NCBI GenBank assembly: GCA_964591605.1
Contig: CAZQEN010000259.1
Coordinates: forward strand, 1 to 11,494
Direction: 5' to 3'
DNA from: CAYLLT01 sp964591605
GTDB taxonomy: Bacteria; Planctomycetota; Phycisphaerae; UBA1845; PWPN01
DNA: 11,494 nt
Shown: positions 5,863-11,494 of the stretch, piece after piece
Layout of the letters: each line of letters opens with the position of its first letter
Numbering within the stretch: the stretch's first letter is position 1
Translations under genes and position numbers: made by a program
Notes under the pieces: generated by a model
The model's database searches: none
The model's input: the letters and a program-made list of their open reading frames with translations, nothing else
Told to the model about the DNA's origin: nothing

Positions 5863-8800
5863 ATGAAGCGGTGCACCATGCAAACACAAGTGAAGAACGA
5901 CAAGCCTGACACGGTGCGACGCCCTGCCTTCGGATGGCTGATGGCGAACTGTCTGATCCTGACGGTTTCGAGTGTGGGTCGCGGGGAGGAGCACGAGGCC
6001 GCTCCGGCGGTGGTGAATCCGGCGCTGCGTTCGGAGCTTCGCGCGACGCTGAGTCTGGACGGGGACTGGGACTTCGCCGTTGATCCGAAGGGCGTCGGGG
6101 AGCGGGAGAAGTGGTTCAGTCCGGAATCGACGCTGCCCGAGAGGATCACACTTCGCGTGCCGGGCTGCTGGGAAGCGCAGGGCGTGGGCGGCCCGGGCGA
6201 CAGCACGAGCGTCACGCCCGAACGCAGCATCCGCCCGCTGCGGGGCTCATACGTGGGAACTGGATGGTACCGCAAGGAACTGACGCTGCCGAAAGACTGG
6301 GGCGGCCGGCAGGTATGGCTGAAGGTCGGCGGCGTTCACGCCCAGGGGTGGTTCTGGGTGAATGGGACGCCGGTCGCGCACAACGCCTGCTACTGCGGCA
6401 CGTACAAGTACAACATCACTGACCTGGTCCGGCCGGGCGAGCGGGTGGTGATCGCGGTGAAGGTGCGCAACGACGTGCCCAGCCGCAAGGGGCTGATGGG
6501 CTGGATTCACCGCTTCGGGGGCCTCTATCGCAGCGTCGAACTGGAGGCCACGCCGCGGCAGCTCATCGATGACGCCTGGGTGGACGGTGATCTCGATGGG
6601 GGCAAGGCGACCGTGCACGTCACCATCCGCTCGGTTGATCCGGCCGGAGGGGCGAGTGAACCGGCGGCCTCGCCCACTGCGGAGCAGGCCGACGTGCAGG
6701 TGACGGTGGCCGCGCTGGACGGCACACCGGCCGGACGCGCGAGCGTCCGGGCGCGCTTGAGAGGGGGCGGCACCGTCGAGGCCGCGGTACCGGTGCCGCT
6801 GGAGCCGCTGCGGGCGTGGTCGCCCGAGGAGCCCAACCTGTATCGGGCCGACATCACGCTCCAGGTGGACGGGCGCGCGATCGACGGCTGGGTCGAGCGG
6901 TTCGGCGTCCGCAAGTGGGAGGTTCGCGGAGGTGAATTCTACCTCAACAACCGCAGGCACTTCATCCGCGGCTTCGGCGACGACCACATCTACCCGCTCA
7001 CGCTCTGCTCGCCCGCCTCGCGCGAGGTGCACCGGCGGCACCTCGAGCTCGCCAGGTCTTATGGTTTCACATACGTCCGCCATCACACGCATTGCGAGGT
7101 GCCCGAGTACTACGAGGCGGCGGATGAAGTGGGCATCATGATCCAGCCGGAGCTGCCGTATTACGGAAGCCAGCCGTCGGCCGCCGCGCCGGGGCATTTC
7201 AAGCCCCAAGAAGACCTGGAGGAGCTTTACCGGCACTACCGCCGCCACGTGTCGCTCGCGACGTACTGCACGGGCAACGAAGGCCACCTCGGCTCGCCGA
7301 TCGATCGCGAGGTGTACCAACTGGCGAAACTGCTGGATCCCACGCGCCTGGCGCTTCACCAGGACGGCGGCGAGAACCGCCGCGACAACTCCGACTTTCG
7401 CCAGGGGCCGGCCGTCCCCTGGGCGCCGGGCGCGCAGGACGCATCGTGGCCGTTCACCGCACACGAGTACCTGAACCTGGCCACCCACGAGGACCCGCGC
7501 CTGGCCGGCAAGTACACCGGGGCGGTCCGCCCGCCGGTCACGCCGGAGGACTTCCGCAAGTCGCTGGCGGAGGCGGGGCTGTCGTGGGAGTGGGGCGAGG
7601 AGACGCTCGAAGCTGGCAATCAGCTTCAGAGGGTGTACCAGAAGCGCGGTCTGGAGCAGGCCCGGCTCGAGCCGGCGTGCGACGGGTACATCTACTGGAC
7701 GATCGTGGACGTGGGCTCGCCCTCGGCCCAGGGGCTCTTCAACCAGTTCTGGGAGCCGAAAGCCAGCAGCGCCGCGTTCTTCCGCCAGTTCAACGGCCCC
7801 ACCGCGATTCTGGCGCGCTTCACCCCTCCGGAGCGCATCCTCACGTCCGGCCAGCGGCTGCGCATCGAATGGTGGCTCTCGGCGTACGGAGCCGACGCCG
7901 TCCGCGGCGGGCGCCTGACCTGGAGCCTCCAGCAGGAGCGGCACACGCTCGCTTCCGGCGAAGTGCCGGGCGTGGAGGCGCAGACGGGCGATGTGAAGGC
8001 TGTCGGCCACACGGAGCTCGACGCCCCGACCCTCCGTGAGTCGGCCATGCTGACGTTGAAGGCCGAGCTCGCTGGTAAGTCGGTGCGGAACTCCTGGCAG
8101 TTCTGGGTGTTCCCGCCGCGCCCGGCCGCGTCGGACGCGGGCAAGGGCATGTCCGCGACGCCGGGCATCCATGCCGCGCTCGAGCGGCGGTATCCGGGGC
8201 TGAGGGAAAGTGGTGATCCCGGTGCCAGGCGGTCGGCATTGCTGCTGGCCGACCGGCTCGACGACGTGGTGGTGAAGGCGCTCGACGACGGTGTCACAGT
8301 CCTCCTGGTGCGGCTGCCCGGTCCGTCGCCCGGGGTGGAGATGGGCTGGTGGGCCATCAGGGCGCAGGCGGGCACGGCCATTGCCCGGCATCCGGCCTTC
8401 GGGGCGTTCCCGCACGAGGGGTATCTCAGCGAGCTCTGGTTCCGCCTCATCGGCGGCACGGTGAGCGCCGCCGATGAAGCACTGCGCGAGGTGGAGCCAC
8501 TCATGGTCGGCCGCGGAAGCGCGGGGTATCTGCTGCACGTGTTCCAGGCCCGGGCGGGCAAGGGCAGGCTGCTGGCCTCGGGCCTCGAACTCCTGTCGGA
8601 CCATCCGGAGGCGGCCTGGCTGCTCGACCAGCTCATCCGGTATGCCCGCTCGGATGAGTTTCAGCCCCGCGGCGTGTTCGATCCCCGCAAACCGGGCAAA
8701 ACCTGGGCGGATGCGATCGCGCTGCGTGAGCGTCTGAACGGCTGGAGCCGGACGCTCCGCGCGGCCGAGTGCCGGCCGTACGGCTCGTTCCTGGGCTCCT

Positions 8801-9198
8801 ATACCATGTGCCTGGCCCGCCAGACGGACGGTTCGAGCGAGCTGGCGTGGGAAACAGCCGAGGTGCCCCGGGACCTGGCGCCTGATCGGCCGCACACGCT
8901 GCACTGGGTGGCCGGGACAGGCTACATAAGCGAGCCGGCCGGCCGGTTCACGCTCTTCCTGGGCGACCGGCCGTTGCTGGATTTCGCCGTCGCCCTGGAA
9001 ACCACCACCTGGCGCAGCTCGGACGGTGCCGTCTCGCTCACGTACACGGTGAAGCACGTAGAGGGCGTGGACAGTTCCGGCGAGATGGAACTGACGCTGC
9101 CGGCCTCCCTGCTGACCCCTGGCCGGCCCGCCCGGCTTCGCGTGGCCGGCTCGGCCAGTGCAAGCCAGCGGTGGTTCGGCGTCTACGAAGTCCGATGA
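5863..9198 (+). CDS. Secreted GH2-family glycoside hydrolase (beta-galactosidase-like)
   Basis: An 1111-residue retaining glycosidase of family GH2 type, probably exported for polysaccharide or glycoside breakdown. Residues 1-41 contain a basic then hydrophobic segment (RRPAFGWLMANCLILTVSSV), a plausible signal peptide. Domains in order: jelly-roll sugar-binding domain (~60-230, LSLDGDWDF, GTGWYRKEL), Ig-like domain (~235-350), and TIM barrel (~350-645) with the GNE acid/base motif at Glu473 and a probable nucleophile Glu535 in AHEY. A beta-sandwich follows (~650-750). Residues ~760-930 resemble the class I amidotransferase-like fold of some glycosidases. A C-terminal module (~965-1111) ends SQRWFGVYEV, a type I associate with planctomycete secreted hydrolases. 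No good ribosome site precedes ATG 5863 or the in-frame ATG 5878, so the start is uncertain. Substrate cannot be told; galactoside or glucuronide are options. GC is much higher than in the left operon. Confidence 0.85.
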   Translation: MKRCTMQTQVKNDKPDTVRRPAFGWLMANCLILTVSSVGRGEEHEAAPAVVNPALRSELRATLSLDGDWDFAVDPKGVGEREKWFSPESTLPERITLRVPGCWEAQGVGGPGDSTSVTPERSIRPLRGSYVGTGWYRKELTLPKDWGGRQVWLKVGGVHAQGWFWVNGTPVAHNACYCGTYKYNITDLVRPGERVVIAVKVRNDVPSRKGLMGWIHRFGGLYRSVELEATPRQLIDDAWVDGDLDGGKATVHVTIRSVDPAGGASEPAASPTAEQADVQVTVAALDGTPAGRASVRARLRGGGTVEAAVPVPLEPLRAWSPEEPNLYRADITLQVDGRAIDGWVERFGVRKWEVRGGEFYLNNRRHFIRGFGDDHIYPLTLCSPASREVHRRHLELARSYGFTYVRHHTHCEVPEYYEAADEVGIMIQPELPYYGSQPSAAAPGHFKPQEDLEELYRHYRRHVSLATYCTGNEGHLGSPIDREVYQLAKLLDPTRLALHQDGGENRRDNSDFRQGPAVPWAPGAQDASWPFTAHEYLNLATHEDPRLAGKYTGAVRPPVTPEDFRKSLAEAGLSWEWGEETLEAGNQLQRVYQKRGLEQARLEPACDGYIYWTIVDVGSPSAQGLFNQFWEPKASSAAFFRQFNGPTAILARFTPPERILTSGQRLRIEWWLSAYGADAVRGGRLTWSLQQERHTLASGEVPGVEAQTGDVKAVGHTELDAPTLRESAMLTLKAELAGKSVRNSWQFWVFPPRPAASDAGKGMSATPGIHAALERRYPGLRESGDPGARRSALLLADRLDDVVVKALDDGVTVLLVRLPGPSPGVEMGWWAIRAQAGTAIARHPAFGAFPHEGYLSELWFRLIGGTVSAADEALREVEPLMVGRGSAGYLLHVFQARAGKGRLLASGLELLSDHPEAAWLLDQLIRYARSDEFQPRGVFDPRKPGKTWADAIALRERLNGWSRTLRAAECRPYGSFLGSYTMCLARQTDGSSELAWETAEVPRDLAPDRPHTLHWVAGTGYISEPAGRFTLFLGDRPLLDFAVALETTTWRSSDGAVSLTYTVKHVEGVDSSGEMELTLPASLLTPGRPARLRVAGSASASQRWFGVYEVR

Positions 9199-9263
9199 GG
9201 CGACCAGGGAATCCTGTTGCTTGCGCCTTTTCTGTCTTCTGACGGCTACTTCTCCCGGCGCGG

Positions 9264-10697
9264 TCAAGGCGGGGGGGCAGAAGGGGGTTTGGCTTCGTCG
9301 AGATCTTCGCGCTGTAGGGGGACGGCCTTGAGGATGATCTCCTTGCCCCAGATCCGATCGGTCACCGTGTTCTGTTCTGCGGACGCCGGCGACGGCGTCA
9401 GGACCAGGTCGATGACCTGAATACCGCGTGGCAGATAGGGGATTCGGAACTGATACGAGTGGCCCTGAATGCCGGGATCCAGAGACACGTCCCGATTGGC
9501 AGTGATCACGTCTCCCGCGCTGATGGTGAGCTTCGAGACGATGGGCAGCGAAAGCCCGCGGGTCTGAAACATCAGCTTGAGCGTCGATTCCGTGTTGGAA
9601 TACGCGTAGAGCGTCGCGCTGGCCGAGAGCTGCCCCCCGGCGACGGGATCGAGCTTCGGGTCGGTCACCAGTGCGACGATCGGCGAGCCGTCTCCGATGA
9701 GTTCGACGGGGATTTCGACGGTCTTGCTCCAGGTGCAGCGGGGCTTGGGCCATCGGTCGGCCTGGCCGGGCACACCGCTTTCGGTTCGGAAGGGCGCGGA
9801 CTCGGGCACCAGACCCATGTCGAACTCGAAAGCCAGTTTGTGCGGCCCGGCGGCCGCGGCCGGGCGGATCTGCCCGTGGAGCCGAGACGAGCCCGACTGG
9901 CTGAGTTGCTCGGGTGTCAGGGACTGGAGTTCGGAGTATCCGCTGTAGACAGCCACCGGCTGCCCGTTGACGGTGACGCGCTTGAGGGCCCAGACCAGCT
10001 TGCAGCCTGCCAGGGGCCAGGGACTTCCGTATCGCGCCTCGAATCGGAGCGGCTGGCCCTCCCGGCAACGGGTTCGCATCTCGATGTCGGGCTGGGCGCC
10101 GAAGCAGGCCACGGCCAGACGCGAGAATTGCTCGGGCGGGATGGCCTTCGCCCGGTCGGCAGCCGCGATGAACTCGCCCGACCAGTGGAGCGGCTGATTC
10201 CAGCCGCCGGGCTTGGTCTTGAAGTGCATAATGAGGGCCTCGATCACGGCGCTGGTTTCGGACTTCGTCAACTCCCCGCTACTGAGGCGCTGCCGGAGCT
10301 CCTGCCAGTCCCACGGCTGGGCGATCGTCGAGGGCAGGCGGGCAATCAGGGCGGTGTTCGAGAGCGCCGCCGCTCCCTGCGGGCCCTGGCCCCGTGTCCG
10401 CAGGAGCACCATCTGGCGCAGGAGCATCGGCGCGACGATCGCCAGCACGATCAGGCAACCGCCGACCACGATCAGGCGCGGGCGGCGCTCATAATCGGCA
10501 AATCGGATCGCGCGGCGGGCCTTCAGATCGGAACCGCACTCCGGGCAGACGGTGTTGACGTTGGGATCGATCCACCGCAGGTCATAGCCGCAGCGCGCGC
10601 ACTTCGGATCGCTCAGCGAGGGGACACCGCGTGCGCCCCGGTACGCAAGGAACACTCCGATGACCAGCGGCGCAACGACCAAGAGAAGCAGGCTCAT
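9264..10697 (-). CDS. Membrane protein with cytoplasmic zinc ribbon, unknown function
   Basis: A 477-residue protein with a hydrophobic segment at 2-19 (LLLLVVAPLVIGVFLAY), then a four-cysteine ribbon (CARC at 33-36, CPEC at 51-54), a second membrane segment at ~75-93 (LIVVGGCLIVLAIVAPMLL), and a long soluble C-terminal part. Basic residues (YRGARG, RRAIRFADYERRPR) flank the ribbon. By the positive-inside rule the ribbon is therefore cytoplasmic and the ~380-residue C-terminal region lies outside. The CxRCGYDLR...CPECG ribbon recurs in planctomycete membrane proteins without assigned function. The C-terminal part is rich in beta-type sequence (VALVTDPKLDPVAGGQLSASA) with no motif I recognise. 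It is convergent with the GH2 gene, 65 bases apart, with no clear terminator hairpin between them. A role in zinc sensing or envelope assembly would be speculation. Confidence 0.78.
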   Translation of the reverse strand: MSLLLLVVAPLVIGVFLAYRGARGVPSLSDPKCARCGYDLRWIDPNVNTVCPECGSDLKARRAIRFADYERRPRLIVVGGCLIVLAIVAPMLLRQMVLLRTRGQGPQGAAALSNTALIARLPSTIAQPWDWQELRQRLSSGELTKSETSAVIEALIMHFKTKPGGWNQPLHWSGEFIAAADRAKAIPPEQFSRLAVACFGAQPDIEMRTRCREGQPLRFEARYGSPWPLAGCKLVWALKRVTVNGQPVAVYSGYSELQSLTPEQLSQSGSSRLHGQIRPAAAAGPHKLAFEFDMGLVPESAPFRTESGVPGQADRWPKPRCTWSKTVEIPVELIGDGSPIVALVTDPKLDPVAGGQLSASATLYAYSNTESTLKLMFQTRGLSLPIVSKLTISAGDVITANRDVSLDPGIQGHSYQFRIPYLPRGIQVIDLVLTPSPASAEQNTVTDRIWGKEIILKAVPLQREDLDEAKPPSAPPP

Positions 10698-10703
10698 GAT
10701 GCA

Positions 10704-10732
10704 AACCTATCATCGGCGAACAAGCGGGTCAA
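10704..10732 (-). promoter_or_regulatory. Predicted promoter of the zinc-ribbon gene, possibly leaderless
   Basis: On the minus strand TTGACC (10732-10727), a 17-base spacer and TAGGTT (10709-10704) precede the ATG at 10697 by only six bases. Transcription would start at or next to the start codon. This agrees with the lack of a good Shine-Dalgarno site and suggests a leaderless mRNA. The -10 match is only 3/6. Confidence 0.4.
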
Positions 10733-10830
10733 AACACCTCTGGGACTGGGCGGCGCCGGCGCGGGCGTTTCTCCGGGAATCGCGACCAACATGACGGTGC
10801 TCGCCGCATGGCGCGATTCCGCCGCGGCGA

Positions 10831-10864
10831 ACGGGTGAGACCCGTGCAGGCGGGACGCCTGCAC
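10831..10864. repeat. REP-like double palindrome
   Basis: Two perfect hairpins abut and share two bases. ACGGGT-gag-ACCCGT spans 10831-10845 (6-bp stem), and GTGCAGGCG-gga-CGCCTGCAC spans 10844-10864 (9-bp stem, 3-base loop). There is no T tract, so this is not a standard terminator. It lies over 100 bases from either gene. The GCAGGCGGGACGCCTGC core looks like the extragenic palindromes scattered through many planctomycete genomes, but its copy number cannot be seen here. Confidence 0.6.
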
Positions 10865-10984
10865 CACAAGCGGCGGCCGCTGCCCGCGGAGGAGGGCTGG
10901 TGGATGCGGAGGGTATGCGCGGTACGCGGCGGTGCGGCGGGCCTGTGGATTTCCAGCGTCTCACACGTTTTTCGCGTGTTTGTC

Positions 10985-11013
10985 TTGTGAGCGTCTGCCG
11001 ACAACACTAGAAT
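10985..11013 (+). promoter_or_regulatory. Predicted sigma70-type promoter of the aldo/keto reductase
   Basis: TTGTGA (10985-10990) and TAGAAT (11008-11013) are separated by exactly 17 bases. Transcription would begin near 11020, giving a leader of about 64 bases that contains a GAGGGG ribosome site (11067-11072). Confidence 0.5.
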
Positions 11014-11083
11014 GTCGGCGCGCATCGATCCCTCCGGATTGCACCTGCATTCGGGCGCTTCGGGTTGAGGGGATGGCCATCAC

Positions 11084-11494
11084 ATGCAGTACCGTAAACT
11101 GGGCAAATCCGGATTCGAAGTCTCCGTCGTCGGCATCGGCGGCTGGGCGGTGGGCGGCCATCTGCAGCAGTGGGGGCCCGTCGACGACAACGAGACCATC
11201 GCGGCGATCCGCGAGGGCATCGAACTCGGCATCAACTTCATCGACACGGCCCCGGCGTACGGCTATGGGCACAGTGAGGAAATCATCGGAAGGGCGATCG
11301 CCGGTCTGCGCGACAAGGTGGTTGTGGCGACCAAGTGCGGCCTGCTCTGGCGCGAGCGGGGCGGCAAGTTCGAGCGGAATCTCCGGCCCGAGTCGATCCG
11401 GCGCGAGTGCGAGGCCAGCCTGCGGCGACTGCGGATCGAGACCATCGATCTGTATCAGCTTCACTACCCCGATCCGCAGACGCCGGTCGCGGCG
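11084..11494 (+). CDS. Aldo/keto reductase, N-terminal part (cut by right edge)
   Basis: The frame is open from ATG 11084 to the window end (137 codons). It begins MQYRKLGKSGFEVSVVGIGG, the usual opening of the aldo/keto reductase family. These are (alpha/beta)8-barrel, NAD(P)H-dependent oxidoreductases acting on carbonyl compounds in the cytoplasm. The catalytic tetrad is complete: Asp54 and Tyr59 in INFIDTAPAYG, Lys84 in VVATKCG, and His127 in IDLYQLHYPD. About 180 residues, including most of the cofactor-binding C-terminal half, are missing only because the window stops. GAGGGG lies 11 bases upstream of the start, slightly far. The ATG at 11073 is in another frame and was rejected. The GHSEEIIGRAI segment fits the branch of YajO/IolS-like sugar-aldehyde or general aldehyde reductases; the substrate is unknown. 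Confidence 0.93.
   Translation, partial: MQYRKLGKSGFEVSVVGIGGWAVGGHLQQWGPVDDNETIAAIREGIELGINFIDTAPAYGYGHSEEIIGRAIAGLRDKVVVATKCGLLWRERGGKFERNLRPESIRRECEASLRRLRIETIDLYQLHYPDPQTPVAA

Larger units (their letters stand above)
10698..11083. other. Divergent intergenic region (386 bases)
   Basis: This region separates the zinc-ribbon gene (leftward) from the aldo/keto reductase (rightward). It holds a promoter for each gene and a REP-like double palindrome between them. Short open frames here on either strand have no ribosome site and no recognisable protein, so I call no gene. Confidence 0.7.

Noticed and set aside
9199..9263. Terminator between the convergent GH2 and zinc-ribbon genes
   Set aside because: I see no stable stem followed by a T tract in either direction.
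6247..10068. Minus-strand open frame of 1273 codons opposite the GH2 gene
   Set aside because: It runs through two unrelated regions, including the GH2 gene and part of the zinc-ribbon gene, and its Arg/Ala/Gly-rich translation has no motifs. It is a high-GC shadow frame.
9459..10838. Plus-strand open frame of 459 codons opposite the zinc-ribbon gene
   Set aside because: It is antisense to a gene with two membrane segments and a cysteine ribbon, and its own translation lacks any recognisable domain.
10963..10979. Possible terminator hairpin ACACG...CGTGT upstream of the reductase
   Set aside because: It has only five base pairs with a seven-base loop and no preceding gene on that strand to terminate.
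10961..11464. Minus-strand open frame opposite the aldo/keto reductase
   Set aside because: The plus strand codes a complete catalytic tetrad here. The antisense frame has no family match and crosses the promoter region.

Overview
The window looks like chromosomal DNA from a GC-rich environmental bacterium, most likely a planctomycete (possibly Phycisphaerae). This is an inference from the membrane protein with a cytoplasmic CxxC...CxxC ribbon (CARCGYDL / CPECGSD) common in that phylum, the large secreted glycoside hydrolase with extra C-terminal modules, and a very large secreted protein made of planctomycete/myxobacterial-style modules.

Layout. Left third (1-5294, minus strand): an apparent three-gene operon read right to left. 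A secreted DUF1460-type NlpC/P60-like amidase comes first. Next is a 1265-residue secreted protein whose C-terminal ~400 residues form a calcium-dependent peptidylarginine deiminase (PAD) domain of the animal/cyanobacterial type. Last is a small secreted protein that runs off the left edge. A sigma70-like promoter (5456-5484) sits upstream, and the predicted leader RNA contains seven perfect copies of an 8-bp repeat. Middle (5409-5862): an AT-rich spacer and an orphan C-terminal fragment of dihydrolipoamide dehydrogenase, which looks like a rearrangement scar. Right half: a GH2 glycoside hydrolase (+), a convergent membrane zinc-ribbon protein (-) with a possibly leaderless promoter, a spacer with a REP-like double palindrome and a promoter, then the start of an aldo/keto reductase (+) cut by the right edge.

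The main result is the PAD. The four catalytic residues and all the calcium-1 and calcium-2 ligands of human PAD4 have counterparts at matching spacing. A PAD middle domain is also recognisable, but it is interrupted by two insertions: a ~79-residue module inside a calcium loop and an array of six 12-residue EF-hand-like calcium repeats. The N-terminal ~540 residues are an unrelated secreted modular region. Base composition changes near the join, which suggests a fusion of a resident secreted scaffold with an acquired PAD. Together with the amidase and the small secreted protein, this may be an undescribed exported protein-citrullination operon. Its biological target cannot be read from the sequence.
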